Shown: positions 44,975-59,900, counted from the first letter of the stretch. The stretch: 64,000 bases of DNA from Edaphochlamys debaryana (GCA_016858145.1 JAEHOE010000039.1:868001-932000), one strand, 5' to 3'. Translations and numbers: made by a program. The notes: generated by a model not told the origin, from the letters alone.

Positions 44975-47900
44975 CAATGGAGTGGAGTGGACTCACCCAG
45001 CTGGCAGGCTAAACGCTTCAGGACTGCTCTGCTGAAAACGTTTACTATGCTGGCAGGGACTGGGGGGCAGCAGGAGCCAGCTTGCAGGCATCCCGAACCG
45101 TGACCATGAGGGGGGTGGGGTGGTGGTGGATGGGTGTGGAGCGTGGTGGGAGCAGGCAATGGAGTGGAGTGGACTCACCCAGCTGGCAGGCTAAACGCTT
45201 CAGGTCTGCTCTGCTGAAAACGTTTACTATGCTGGCAGGGACTGGGGGGCAGCAGGAGCCAGCTTGCAGGCATCCCGACCCGTGACCATGAGGGGGGTGG
45301 GGTGGTGGTGGATGGGTGTGGAGCGTGGTGGGAGCAGGCAATGGAGTGGAGTGGACTCACCCAGCTGGCAGGCTGAACGCTTCAGGACTGCTCTGCTGAA
45401 AACGATGACTATGCTGGCAGGGACTGGGGGGCAGCAGGAGCCAGCTTGCAGGCATCCCGACCCGTGACCATGAGGGGGGTGGGGTGGTGGTGGATGGGTG
45501 TGGAGCGTGGTGGGAGCAGGCAATGGAGTGGAGTGGACTCACCCAGCTGGCAGGCTAAACGCTTCAGGACTGCTCTGCTGAAAACGATGACTATGCTGGC
45601 AGGGACTGGGGGGGCAGCAGGAGCCAGCTTGCAGGCATCCCGACCCGTGACCATGAGGGGGGTGGGGTGGTGGTGGATGGGTGTGGAGCGTGGTGGGAGC
45701 AGGCAATGGAGTGGAGTGGACTCACCCAGCTGGCAGGCCAAACGCTTCAGGTCTGCTCTGCTGAAAACGATTACTATGCTGGCAGGGACTGGGGGGCAGC
45801 AGGAGCCAGCTTGCAGGCATCCCGACCCGTGACCATGAGGGGGGTGGGGTGGTGGTGGATGGGTGTGGAGCGTGGTGGCAGCAGGCAATGGAGTGGAGTG
45901 GACTCACCCAGCTGGCAGGCTGAACGCTTCAGGACTGCTCTGCTGAAAACGATGACTATGCTGGCAGGGACTGGGGGGCAGCAGGAGCCAGCTTGCAGGC
46001 ATCCCGACCCGTGACCATGAGGGGGGTGGGGTGGTGGTGGATGGGTGTGGAGCGTGGTGGGAGCAGGCAATGGAGTGGAGTGGACTCACCCAGCTGGCAG
46101 GCCAAACGCTTCAGGTCTGCTCTGCTGAAAACGATTACTATGCTGGCAGGGACTGGGGGGCAGCAGGAGCCAGCTTGCAGGCATCCCGACCCGTGACCAT
46201 GAGGGGGGTGGGGTGGTGGTGGATGGGTGTGGAGCGTGGTGGGAGCAGGCAATGGAGTGGAGTGGACTCACCCAGCTGGCAGGCTAAACGCTTCAGGTCT
46301 GCTCTGCTGAAAACGTTTACTATGCTGGCAGGGACTGGGGGGCAGCAGGAGCCAGCTTGCAGGCATCCCGACCCGTGACCATGAGGGGGGTGGGGTGGTG
46401 GTGGATGGGTGTGGAGCGTGGTGGGAGCAGGCAATGGAGTGGAGTGGACTCACCCAGCTGGCAGGCTGAACGCTTCAGGTCTGCTCTGCTGAAAACGATT
46501 ACTATGCTGGCAGGGACTGGGGGGCAGCAGGAGCCAGCTTGCAGGCATCCCGACCCGTGACCATGAGGGGGGTGGGGTGGTGGTGGATGGGTGTGGAGCG
46601 TGGTGGGAGCAGGCAATGGAGTGGAGTGGACTCACCCAGCTGGCAGGCCAAACGCTTCAGGTCTGCTCTGCTGAAAACGATTACTATGCTGGCAGGGACT
46701 GGGGGGCAGCAGGAGCCAGCTTGCAGGCATCCCGACCCGTGACCATGAGGGGGGTGGGGTGGTGGTGGATGGGTGTGGAGCGTGGTGGGAGCAGGCAATG
46801 GAGTGGAGTGGACTCACCCAGCTGGCAGGCTGAACGCTTCAGGACTGCTCTGCTGAAAACGATTACTATGCTGGCAGGGACTGGGGGGCAGCAGGAGCCA
46901 GCTTGCAGGCATCCCGACCCGTGACCATGAGGGGGGTGGGGTGGTGGTGGATGGGTGTGGAGCGTGGTGGGAGCAGGCAATGGAGTGGAGTGGACTCACC
47001 CAGCTGGCAGGCTGAACGCTTCAGGTCTGCTCTGCTGAAAACGATTACTATGCTGGCAGGGACTGGGGGGCAGCAGGAGCCAGCTTGCAGGCATCCCGAC
47101 CCGTGACCATGAGGGGGGTGGGGTGGTGGTGGATGGGTGTGGAGCGTGGTGGGAGCAGGCAATGGAGTGGAGTGGACTCACCCAGCTGGCAGGCTGAACG
47201 CTTCAGGTCTGCTCTGCTGAAAACGATTACTATGCTGGCAGGGACTGGGGGGCAGCAGGAGCCAGCTTGCAGGCATCCCGACCCGTGACCATGAGGGGGG
47301 TGGGGTGGTGGTGGATGGGTGTGGAGCGTGGTGGGAGCAGGCAATGGAGTGGAGTGGACTCACCCAGCTGGCAGGCTGAACGCTTCAGGTCTGCTCTGCT
47401 GAAAACGATTACTATGCTGGCAGGGACTGGGGGGGCAGCAGGAGCCAGCTTGCAGGCATCCCGACCCGTGACCATGAGGGGGGTGGGGTGGTGGTGGATG
47501 GGTGTGGAGCGTGGTGGGAGCAGGCAATGGAGTGGAGTGGACTCACCCAGCTGGCAGGCTAAACGCTTCAGGTCTGCTCTGCTGAAAACGATTACTATGC
47601 TGGCAGGGACTGGGGGGCAGCAGGAGCCAGCTTGCAGGCATCCCGACCCGTGACCATGAGGGGGGTGGGGTGGTGGTGGATGGGTGTGGAGCGTGGTGGG
47701 AGCAGGCAATGGAGTGGAGTGGACTCACCCAGCTGGCAGGCTGAACGCTTCAGGACTGCTCTGCTGAAAACGATTACTATGCTGGCAGGGACTGGGGGGC
47801 AGCAGGAGCCAGCTTGCAGGCATCCCGACCCGTGACCATGAGGGGGGTGGGGTGGTGGTGGATGGGTGTGGAGCGTGGTGGGAGCAGGCAATGGAGTGGA

Positions 47901-50900
47901 GTGGACTCACCCAGCTGGCAGGCTGAACGCTTCAGGACTGCTCTGCTGAAAACGATTACTATGCTGGCAGGGACTGGGGGGCAGCAGGAGCCAGCTTGCA
48001 GGCATCCCGACCCGTGACCATGAGGGGGGTGGGGTGGTGGTGGATGGGTGTGGAGCGTGGTGGGAGCAGGCAATGGAGTGGAGTGGACTCACCCAGCTGG
48101 CAGGCCAAACGCTTCAGGTCTGCTCTGCTGAAAACGATTACTATGCTGGCAGGGACTGGGGGGCAGCAGGAGCCAGCTTGCAGGCATCCCGACCCGTGAC
48201 CATGAGGGGGGGTGGGGTGGTGGTGGATGGGTGTGGAGCGTGGTGGGAGCAGGCAATGGAGTGGAGTGGACTCACCCAGCTGGCAGGCTGAACGCTTCAG
48301 GTCTGCTCTGCTGAAAACGATTACTATGCTGGCAGGGACTGGGGGGCAGCAGGAGCCAGCTTGCAGGCATCCCGACCCGTGACCATGAGGGGGGTGGGGT
48401 GGTGGTGGATGGGTGTGGAGCGTGGTGGGAGCAGGCAATGGAGTGGAGTGGACTCACCCAGCTGGCAGGCCAAACGCTTCAGGTCTGCTCTGCTGAAAAC
48501 GATTACTATGCTGGCAGGGACTGGGGGGCAGCAGGAGCCAGCTTGCAGGCATCCCGACCCGTGACCATGAGGGGGGTGGGGTGGTGGTGGATGGGTGTGG
48601 AGCGTGGTGGGAGCAGGCAATGGAGTGGAGTGGACTCACCCAGCTGGCAGGCTGAACGCTTCAGGTCTGCTCTGCTGAAAACGATTACTATGCTGGCAGG
48701 GACTGGGGGGCAGCAGGAGCCAGCTTGCAGGCATCCCGACCCGTGACCATGAGGGGGGTGGGGTGGTGGTGGATGGGTGTGGAGCGTGGTGGGAGCAGGC
48801 AATGGAGTGGAGTGGACTCACCCAGCTGGCAGGCTGAACGCTTCAGGTCTGCTCTGCTGAAAACGATTACTATGCTGGCAGGGACTGGGGGGCAGCAGGA
48901 GCCAGCTTGCAGGCATCCCGACCCGTGACCATGAGGGGGGTGGGGTGGTGGTGGATGGGTGTGGAGCGTGGTGGGAGCAGGCAATGGAGTGGAGTGGACT
49001 CACCCAGCTGGCAGGCTGAACGCTTCAGGTCTGCTCTGCTGAAAACGATTACTATGCTGGCAGGGACTGGGGGGCAGCAGGAGCCAGCTTGCAGGCATCC
49101 CGACCCGTGACCATGAGGGGGGTGGGGTGGTGGTGGATGGGTGTGGAGCGTGGTGGGAGCAGGCAATGGAGTGGAGTGGACTCACCCAGCTGGCAGGCTA
49201 AACGCTTCAGGTCTGCTCTGCTGAAAACGATTACTATGCTGGCAGGGACTGGGGGGCAGCAGGAGCCAGCTTGCAGGCATCCCGACCCGTGACCATGAGG
49301 GGGGTGGGGTGGTGGTGGATGGGTGTGGAGCGTGGTGGGAGCAGGCAATGGAGTGGAGTGGACTCACCCAGCTGGCAGGCCAAACGCTTCAGGTCTGCTC
49401 TGCTGAAAACGATTACTATGCTGGCAGGGACTGGGGGGCAGCAGGAGCCAGCTTGCAGGCATCCCGACCCGTGACCATGAGGGGGGTGGGGTGGTGGTGG
49501 ATGGGTGTGGAGCGTGGTGGGAGCAGGCAATGGAGTGGAGTGGACTCACCCAGCTGGCAGGCTGAACGCTTCAGGTCTGCTCTGCTGAAAACGATTACTA
49601 TGCTGGCAGGGACTGGGGGGCAGCAGGAGCCAGCTTGCAGGCATCCCGACCCGTGACCATGAGGGGGGTGGGGTGGTGGTGGATGGGTGTGGAGCGTGGT
49701 GGGAGCAGGCAATGGAGTGGAGTGGACTCACCCAGCTGGCAGGCTGAACGCTTCAGGTCTGCTCTGCTGAAAACGATTACTATGCTGGCAGGGACTGGGG
49801 GGCAGCAGGAGCCAGCTTGCAGGCATCCCGACCCGTGACCATGAGGGGGGGTGGGGTGGTGGTGGATGGGTGTGGAGCGTGGTGGGAGCAGGCAATGGAG
49901 TGGAGTGGACTCACCCAGCTGGCAGGCTGAACGCTTCAGGTCTGCTCTGCTGAAAACGATTACTATGCTGGCAGGGACTGGGGGGCAGCAGGAGCCAGCT
50001 TGCAGGCATCCCGACCCGTGACCATGAGGGGGGTGGGGTGGTGGTGGATGGGTGTGGAGCGTGGTGGGAGCAGGCAATGGAGTGGAGTGGACTCACCCAG
50101 CTGGCAGGCTAAACGCTTCAGGTCTGCTCTGCTGAAAACGATTACTATGCTGGCAGGGACTGGGGGGCAGCAGGAGCCAGCTTGCAGGCATCCCGACCCG
50201 TGACCATGAGGGGGGTGGGGTGGTGGTGGATGGGTGTGGAGCGTGGTGGGAGCAGGCAATGGAGTGGAGTGGACTCACCCAGCTGGCAGGCTGAACGCTT
50301 CAGGACTGCTCTGCTGAAAACGATTACTATGCTGGCAGGGACTGGGGGGCAGCAGGAGCCAGCTTGCAGGCATCCCGACCCGTGACCATGAGGGGGGTGG
50401 GGTGGTGGTGGATGGGTGTGGAGCGTGGTGGGAGCAGGCAATGGAGTGGAGTGGACTCACCCAGCTGGCAGGCTGAACGCTTCAGGACTGCTCTGCTGAA
50501 AACGATTACTATGCTGGCAGGGACTGGGGGGCAGCAGGAGCCAGCTTGCAGGCATCCCGACCCGTGACCATGAGGGGGGTGGGGTGGTGGTGGATGGGTG
50601 TGGAGCGTGGTGGGAGCAGGCAATGGAGTGGAGTGGACTCACCCAGCTGGCAGGCCAAACGCTTCAGGTCTGCTCTGCTGAAAACGATTACTATGCTGGC
50701 AGGGACTGGGGGGCAGCAGGAGCCAGCTTGCAGGCATCCCGACCCGTGACCATGAGGGGGGTGGGGTGGTGGTGGATGGGTGTGGAGCGTGGTGGGAGCA
50801 GGCAATGGAGTGGAGTGGACTCACCCAGCTGGCAGGCTAAACGCTTCAGGTCTGCTCTGCTGAAAACGATTACTATGCTGGCAGGGACTGGGGGGCAGCA

Positions 50901-53900
50901 GGAGCCAGCTTGCAGGCATCCCGACCCGTGACCATGAGGGGGGTGGGGTGGTGGTGGATGGGTGTGGAGCGTGGTGGGAGCAGGCAATGGAGTGGAGTGG
51001 ACTCACCCAGCTGGCAGGCTGAACGCTTCAGGTCTGCTCTGCTGAAAACGATTACTATGCTGGCAGGGACTGGGGGGCAGCAGGAGCCAGCTTGCAGGCA
51101 TCCCGACCCGTGACCATGAGGGGGGTGGGGTGGTGGTGGATGGGTGTGGAGCGTGGTGGGAGCAGGCAATGGAGTGGAGTGGACTCACCCAGCTGGCAGG
51201 CTGAACGCTTCAGGACTGCTCTGCTGAAAACGATTACTATGCTGGCAGGGACTGGGGGGCAGCAGGAGCCAGCTTGCAGGCATCCCGACCCGTGACCATG
51301 AGGGGGGTGGGGTGGTGGTGGATGGGTGTGGAGCGTGGTGGGAGCAGGCAATGGAGTGGAGTGGACTCACCCAGCTGGCAGGCCAAACGCTTCAGGTCTG
51401 CTCTGCTGAAAACGATTACTATGCTGGCAGGGACTGGGGGGCAGCAGGAGCCAGCTTGCAGGCATCCCGACCCGTGACCATGAGGGGGGTGGGGTGGTGG
51501 TGGATGGGTGTGGAGCGTGGTGGGAGCAGGCAATGGAGTGGAGTGGACTCACCCAGCTGGCAGGCTAAACGCTTCAGGTCTGCTCTGCTGAAAACGATTA
51601 CTATGCTGGCAGGGACTGGGGGGCAGCAGGAGCCAGCTTGCAGGCATCCCGACCCGTGACCATGAGGGGGGTGGGGTGGTGGTGGATGGGTGTGGAGCGT
51701 GGTGGGAGCAGGCAATGGAGTGGAGTGGACTCACCCAGCTGGCAGGCTGAACGCTTCAGGTCTGCTCTGCTGAAAACGATTACTATGCTGGCAGGGACTG
51801 GGGGGCAGCAGGAGCCAGCTTGCAGGCATCCCGACCCGTGACCATGAGGGGGGTGGGGTGGTGGTGGATGGGTGTGGAGCGTGGTGGGAGCAGGCAATGG
51901 AGTGGAGTGGACTCACCCAGCTGGCAGGCTGAACGCTTCAGGTCTGCTCTGCTGAAAACGATTACTATGCTGGCAGGGACTGGGGGGCAGCAGGAGCCAG
52001 CTTGCAGGCATCCCGACCCGTGACCATGAGGGGGGGTGGGGTGGTGGTGGATGGGTGTGGAGCGTGGTGGGAGCAGGCAATGGAGTGGAGTGGACTCACC
52101 CAGCTGGCAGGCTAAACGCTTCAGGTCTGCTCTGCTGAAAACGATTACTATGCTGGCAGGGACTGGGGGGCAGCAGGAGCCAGCTTGCAGGCATCCCGAC
52201 CCGTGACCATGAGGGGGGTGGGGTGGTGGTGGATGGGTGTGGAGCGTGGTGGGAGCAGGCAATGGAGTGGAGTGGACTCACCCAGCTGGCAGGCTAAACG
52301 CTTCAGGTCTGCTCTGCTGAAAACGATTACTATGCTGGCAGGGACTGGGGGGCAGCAGGAGCCAGCTTGCAGGCATCCCGACCCGTGACCATGAGGGGGG
52401 TGGGGTGGTGGTGGATGGGTGTGGAGCGTGGTGGGAGCAGGCAATGGAGTGGAGTGGACTCACCCAGCTGGCAGGCTGAACGCTTCAGGTACTGCTCTGC
52501 TGAAAACGATTACTATGCTGGCAGGGACTGGGGGGCAGCAGGAGCCAGCTTGCAGGCATCCCGACCCGTGACCATGAGGGGGGTGGGGTGGTGGTGGATG
52601 GGTGTGGAGCGTGGTGGGAGCAGGCAATGGAGTGGAGTGGACTCACCCAGCTGGCAGGCTGAAACGCTTCAGGTCTGCTCTGCTGAAAACGATTACTATG
52701 CTGGCAGGGACTGGGGGGCAGCAGGAGCCAGCTTGCAGGCATCCCGACCCGTGACCATGAGGGGGGTGGGGTGGTGGTGGATGGGTGTGGAGCGTGGTGG
52801 GAGCAGGCAATGGAGTGGAGTGGACTCACCCAGCTGGCAGGCTAAACGCTTCAGGTCTGCTCTGCTGAAAACGATTACTATGCTGGCAGGGACTGGGGGG
52901 CAGCAGGAGCCAGCTTGCAGGCATCCCGACCCGTGACCATGAGGGGGGTGGGGTGGTGGTGGATGGGTGTGGAGCGTGGTGGGAGCAGGCAATGGAGTGG
53001 AGTGGACTCACCCAGCTGGCAGGCTGAAACGCTTCAGGTCTGCTCTGCTGAAAACGATTACTATGCTGGCAGGGACTGGGGGGCAGCAGGAGCCAGCTTG
53101 CAGGCATCCCGACCCGTGACCATGAGGGGGGTGGGGTGGTGGTGGATGGGTGTGGAGCGTGGTGGGAGCAGGCAATGGAGTGGAGTGGACTCACCCAGCT
53201 GGCAGGCTGAACGCTTCAGGTCTGCTCTGCTGAAAACGATTACTATGCTGGCAGGGACTGGGGGGCAGCAGGAGCCAGCTTGCAGGCATCCCGACCCGTG
53301 ACCATGAGGGGGGTGGGGTGGTGGTGGATGGGTGTGGAGCGTGGTGGGAGCAGGCAATGGAGTGGAGTGGACTCACCCAGCTGGCAGGCCTAAACGCTTC
53401 AGGTCTGCTCTGCTGAAAACGATTACTATGCTGGCAGGGACTGGGGGGGCAGCAGGAGCCAGCTTGCAGGCATCCCGACCCGTGACCATGAGGGGGGTGG
53501 GGTGGTGGTGGATGGGTGTGGAGCGTGGTGGGAGCAGGCAATGGAGTGGAGTGGACTCACCCAGCTGGCAGGCTAAACGCTTCAGGTCTGCTCTGCTGAA
53601 AACGATTACTATGCTGGCAGGGACTGGGGGGCAGCAGGAGCCAGCTTGCAGGCATCCCGACCCGTGACCATGAGGGGGGTGGGGTGGTGGTGGATGGGTG
53701 TGGAGCGTGGTGGGAGCAGGCAATGGAGTGGAGTGGACTCACCCAGCTGGCAGGCTGAACGCTTCAGGTCTGCTCTGCTGAAAACGATTACTATGCTGGC
53801 AGGGACTGGGGGGCAGCAGGAGCCAGCTTGCAGGCATCCCGACCCGTGACCATGAGGGGGGTGGGGTGGTGGTGGATGGGTGTGGAGCGTGGTGGGAGCA

Positions 53901-56900
53901 GGCAATGGAGTGGAGTGGACTCACCCAGCTGGCAGGCCTAAACGCTTCAGGTCTGCTCTGCTGAAAACGATTACTATGCTGGCAGGGACTGGGGGGCAGC
54001 AGGAGCCAGCTTGCAGGCATCCCGACCCGTGACCATGAGGGGGGTGGGGTGGTGGTGGATGGGTGTGGAGCGTGGTGGGAGCAGGCAATGGAGTGGAGTG
54101 GACTCACCCAGCTGGCAGGCTGAACGCTTCAGGTCTGCTCTGCTGAAAACGATTACTATGCTGGCAGGGACTGGGGGGCAGCAGGAGCCAGCTTGCAGGC
54201 ATCCCGACCCGTGACCATGAGGGGGGTGGGGTGGTGGTGGATGGGTGTGGAGCGTGGTGGGAGCAGGCAATGGAGTGGAGTGGACTCACCCAGCTGGCAG
54301 GCTGAACGCTTCAGGTCTGCTCTGCTGAAAACGATTACTATGCTGGCAGGGACTGGGGGGCAGCAGGAGCCAGCTTGCAGGCATCCCGACCCGTGACCAT
54401 GAGGGGGGTGGGGTGGTGGTGGATGGGTGTGGAGCGTGGTGGGAGCAGGCAATGGAGTGGAGTGGACTCACCCAGCTGGCAGGCTGAACGCTTCAGGTCT
54501 GCTCTGCTGAAAACGATTACTATGCTGGCAGGGACTGGGGGGCAGCAGGAGCCAGCTTGCAGGCATCCCGACCCGTGACCATGAGGGGGGTGGGGGTGGT
54601 GGTGGATGGGTGTGGAGCGTGGTGGGAGCAGGCAATGGAGTGGAGTGGACTCACCCAGCTGGCAGGCTGAACGCTTCAGGTCTGCTCTGCTGAAAACGAT
54701 TACTATGCTGGCAGGGACTGGGGGGCAGCAGGAGCCAGCTTGCAGGCATCCCGACCCGTGACCATGAGGGGGGTGGGGTGGTGGTGGATGGGTGTGGAGC
54801 GTGGTGGGAGCAGGCAATGGAGTGGAGTGGACTCACCCAGCTGGCAGGCTGAACGCTTCAGGTCTGCTCTGCTGAAAACGATTACTATGCTGGCAGGGAC
54901 TGGGGGGCAGCAGGAGCCAGCTTGCAGGCATCCCGACCCGTGACCATGAGGGGGGTGGGGTGGTGGTGGATGGGTGTGGAGCGTGGTGGGAGCAGGCAAT
55001 GGAGTGGAGTGGACTCACCCAGCTGGCAGGCTGAACGCTTCAGGTCTGCTCTGCTGAAAACGATTACTATGCTGGCAGGGACTGGGGGGCAGCAGGAGCC
55101 AGCTTGCAGGCATCCCGACCCGTGACCATGAGGGGGGGTGGGGTGGTGGTGGATGGGTGTGGAGCGTGGTGGGAGCAGGCAATGGAGTGGAGTGGACTCA
55201 CCCAGCTGGCAGGCTGAACGCTTCAGGTCTGCTCTGCTGAAAACGATTACTATGCTGGCAGGGACTGGGGGGCAGCAGGAGCCAGCTTGCAGGCATCCCG
55301 ACCCGTGACCATGAGGGGGGTGGGGTGGTGGTGGATGGGTGTGGAGCGTGGTGGGAGCAGGCAATGGAGTGGAGTGGACTCACCCAGCTGGCAGGCTGAA
55401 ACGCTTCAGGTCTGCTCTGCTGAAAACGATTACTATGCTGGCAGGGACTGGGGGGCAGCAGGAGCCAGCTTGCAGGCATCCCGACCCGTGACCATGAGGG
55501 GGGTGGGGTGGTGGTGGATGGGTGTGGAGCGTGGTGGGAGCAGGCAATGGAGTGGAGTGGACTCACCCAGCTGGCAGGCTAAACGCTTCAGGTCTGCTCT
55601 GCTGAAAACGATTACTATGCTGGCAGGGACTGGGGGGCAGCAGGAGCCAGCTTGCAGGCATCCCGACCCGTGACCATGAGGGGGGTGGGGTGGTGGTGGA
55701 TGGGTGTGGAGCGTGGTGGGAGCAGGCAATGGAGTGGAGTGGACTCACCCAGCTGGCAGGCTGAACGCTTCAGGTCTGCTCTGCTGAAAACGATTACTAT
55801 GCTGGCAGGGACTGGGGGGCAGCAGGAGCCAGCTTGCAGGCATCCCGACCCGTGACCATGAGGGGGGTGGGGTGGTGGTGGATGGGTGTGGAGCGTGGTG
55901 GGAGCAGGCAATGGAGTGGAGTGGACTCACCCAGCTGGCAGGCTGAACGCTTCAGGTCTGCTCTGCTGAAAACGATTACTATGCTGGCAGGGACTGGGGG
56001 GCAGCAGGAGCCAGCTTGCAGGCATCCCGACCCGTGACCATGAGGGGGGTGGGGTGGTGGTGGATGGGTGTGGAGCGTGGTGGGAGCAGGCAATGGAGTG
56101 GAGTGGACTCACCCAGCTGGCAGGCTGAACGCTTCAGGTCTGCTCTGCTGAAAACGATTACTATGCTGGCAGGGACTGGGGGGGCAGCAGGAGCCAGCTT
56201 GCAGGCATCCCGACCCGTGACCATGAGGGGGGTGGGGTGGTGGTGGATGGGTGTGGAGCGTGGTGGGAGCAGGCAATGGAGTGGAGTGGACTCACCCAGC
56301 TGGCAGGCTGAACGCTTCAGGTCTGCTCTGCTGAAAACGATTACTATGCTGGCAGGGACTGGGGGGCAGCAGGAGCCAGCTTGCAGGCATCCCGACCCGT
56401 GACCATGAGGGGGGTGGGGTGGTGGTGGATGGGTGTGGAGCGTGGTGGGAGCAGGCAATGGAGTGGAGTGGACTCACCCAGCTGGCAGGCTGAACGCTTC
56501 AGGTCTGCTCTGCTGAAAACGATTACTATGCTGGCAGGGACTGGGGGGCAGCAGGAGCCAGCTTGCAGGCATCCCGACCCGTGACCATGAGGGGGGGTGG
56601 GGTGGTGGTGGATGGGTGTGGAGCGTGGTGGGAGCAGGCAATGGAGTGGAGTGGACTCACCCAGCTGGCAGGCTGAAACGCTTCAGGTCTGCTCTGCTGA
56701 AAACGATTACTATGCTGGCAGGGACTGGGGGGGCAGCAGGAGCCAGCTTGCAGGCATCCCGACCCGTGACCATGAGGGGGGTGGGGTGGTGGTGGATGGG
56801 TGTGGAGCGTGGTGGGAGCAGGCAATGGAGTGGAGTGGACTCACCCAGCTGGCAGGCTGAACGCTTCAGGTCTGCTCTGCTGAAAACGATTACTATGCTG

Positions 56901-59900
56901 GCAGGGACTGGGGGGGCAGCAGGAGCCAGCTTGCAGGCATCCCGACCCGTGACCATGAGGGGGGGTGGGGTGGTGGTGGATGGGTGTGGAGCGTGGTGGG
57001 AGCAGGCAATGGAGTGGAGTGGACTCACCCAGCTGGCAGGCTGAACGCTTCAGGTACTGCTCTGCTGAAAACGATTACTATGCTGGCAGGGACTGGGGGG
57101 CAGCAGGAGCCAGCTTGCAGGCATCCCGACCCGTGACCATGAGGGGGGGTGGGGTGGTGGTGGATGGGTGTGGAGCGTGGTGGGAGCAGGCAATGGAGTG
57201 GAGTGGACTCACCCAGCTGGCAGGCTGAACGCTTCAGGTCTGCTCTGCTGAAAACGATTACTATGCTGGCAGGGACTGGGGGGGCAGCAGGAGCCAGCTT
57301 GCAGGCATCCCGACCCGTGACCATGAGGGGGGTGGGGTGGTGGTGGATGGGTGTGGAGCGTGGTGGGAGCAGGCAATGGAGTGGAGTGGACTCACCCAGC
57401 TGGCAGGCTGAACGCTTCAGGTCTGCTCTGCTGAAAACGATTACTATGCTGGCAGGGACTGGGGGGCAGCAGGAGCCAGCTTGCAGGCATCCCGACCCGT
57501 GACCATGAGGGGGGTGGGGTGGTGGTGGATGGGTGTGGAGCGTGGTGGGAGCAGGCAATGGAGTGGAGTGGACTCACCCAGCTGGCAGGCTGAACGCTTC
57601 AGGTCTGCTCTGCTGAAAACGATTACTATGCTGGCAGGGACTGGGGGGGCAGCAGGAGCCAGCTTGCAGGCATCCCGACCCGTGACCATGAGGGGGGGTG
57701 GGGTGGTGGTGGATGGGTGTGGAGCGTGGTGGGAGCAGGCAATGGAGTGGAGTGGACTCACCCAGCTGGCAGGCTAACGCTTCAGGTCTGCTCTGCTGAA
57801 AACGATTACTATGCTGGCAGGGACTGGGGGGCAGCAGGAGCCAGCTTGCAGGCATCCCGACCCGTGACCATGAGGGGGGTGGGGTGGTGGTGGATGGGTG
57901 TGGAGCGTGGTGGGAGCAGGCAATGGAGTGGAGTGGACTCACCCAGCTGGCAGGCTGAACGCTTCAGGTCTGCTCTGCTGAAAACGATTACTATGCTGGC
58001 AGGGACTGGGGGGGCAGCAGGAGCCAGCTTGCAGGCATCCCGACCCGTGACCATGAGGGGGGTGGGGTGGTGGTGGATGGGTGTGGAGCGTGGTGGGAGC
58101 AGGCAATGGAGTGGAGTGGACTCACCCAGCTGGCAGGCTGAACGCTTCAGGTCTGCTCTGCTGAAAACGATTACTATGCTGGCAGGGACTGGGGGGCAGC
58201 AGGAGCCAGCTTGCAGGCATCCCGACCCGTGACCATGAGGGGGGTGGGGTGGTGGTGGATGGGTGTGGAGCGTGGTGGGAGCAGGCAATGGAGTGGAGTG
58301 GACTCACCCAGCTGGCAGGCTGAACGCTTCAGGTCTGCTCTGCTGAAAACGATTACTATGCTGGCAGGGACTGGGGGGCAGCAGGAGCCAGCTTGCAGGC
58401 ATCCCGACCCGTGACCATGAGGGGGGTGGGGTGGTGGTGGATGGGTGTGGAGCGTGGTGGGAGCAGGCAATGGAGTGGAGTGGACTCACCCAGCTGGCAG
58501 GCTGAACGCTTCAGGTCTGCTCTGCTGAAAACGATTACTATGCTGGCAGGGACTGGGGGGGCAGCAGGAGCCAGCTTGCAGGCATCCCGACCCGTGACCA
58601 TGAGGGGGGTGGGGTGGTGGTGGATGGGTGTGGAGCGTGGTGGGAGCAGGCAATGGAGTGGAGTGGACTCACCCAGCTGGCAGGCTGAACGCTTCAGGTC
58701 TGCTCTGCTGAAAACGATTACTATGCTGGCAGGGACTGGGGGGCAGCAGGAGCCAGCTTGCAGGCATCCCGACCCGTGACCATGAGGGGGGTGGGGTGGT
58801 GGTGGGATGGGTGTGGAGCGTGGTGGGAGCAGGCAATGGAGTGGAGTGGACTCACCCAGCTGGCAGGCTGAACGCTTCAGGTCTGCTCTGCTGAAAACGA
58901 TTACTATGCTGGCAGGGACTGGGGGGGCAGCAGGAGCCAGCTTGCAGGCATCCCGACCCGTGACCATGAGGGGGGTGGGGTGGTGGTGGATGGGTGTGGA
59001 GCGTGGTGGGAGCAGGCAATGGAGTGGAGTGGACTCACCCAGCTGGCAGGCTGAACGCTTCAGGTCTGCTCTGCTGAAAACGATTACTATGCTGGCAGGG
59101 ACTGGGGGGCAGCAGGAGCCAGCTTGCAGGCATCCCGACCCGTGACCATGAGGGGGGTGGGGTGGTGGTGGATGGGTGTGGAGCGTGGTGGGAGCAGGCA
59201 ATGGAGTGGAGTGGACTCACCCAGCTGGCAGGCTGAACGCTTCAGGTCTGCTCTGCTGAAAACGATTACTATGCTGGCAGGGACTGGGGGGCAGCAGGAG
59301 CCAGCTTGCAGGCATCCCGACCCGTGACCATGAGGGGGGTGGGGTGGTGGTGGATGGGTGTGGAGCGTGGTGGGAGCAGGCAATGGAGTGGAGTGGACTC
59401 ACCCAGCTGGCAGGCTGAACGCTTCAGGTCTGCTCTGCTGAAAACGATTACTATGCTGGCAGGGACTGGGGGGCAGCAGGAGCCAGCTTGCAGGCATCCC
59501 GACCCGTGACCATGAGGGGGGTGGGGTGGTGGTGGATGGGTGTGGAGCGTGGTGGGAGCAGGCAATGGAGTGGAGTGGACTCACCCAGCTGGCAGGCTGA
59601 ACGCTTCAGGTCTGCTCTGCTGAAAACGATTACTATGCTGGCAGGGACTGGGGGGCAGCAGGAGCCAGCTTGCAGGCATCCCGACCCGTGACCATGAGGG
59701 GGGTGGGGGTGGTGGTGGATGGGTGTGGAGCGTGGTGGGAGCAGGCAATGGAGTGGAGTGGACTCACCCAGCTGGCAGGCTGAACGCTTCAGGTCTGCTC
59801 TGCTGAAAACGATTACTATGCTGGCAGGGACTGGGGGGCAGCAGGAGCCAGCTTGCAGGCATCCCGACCCGTGACCATGAGGGGGGTGGGGTGGTGGTGG

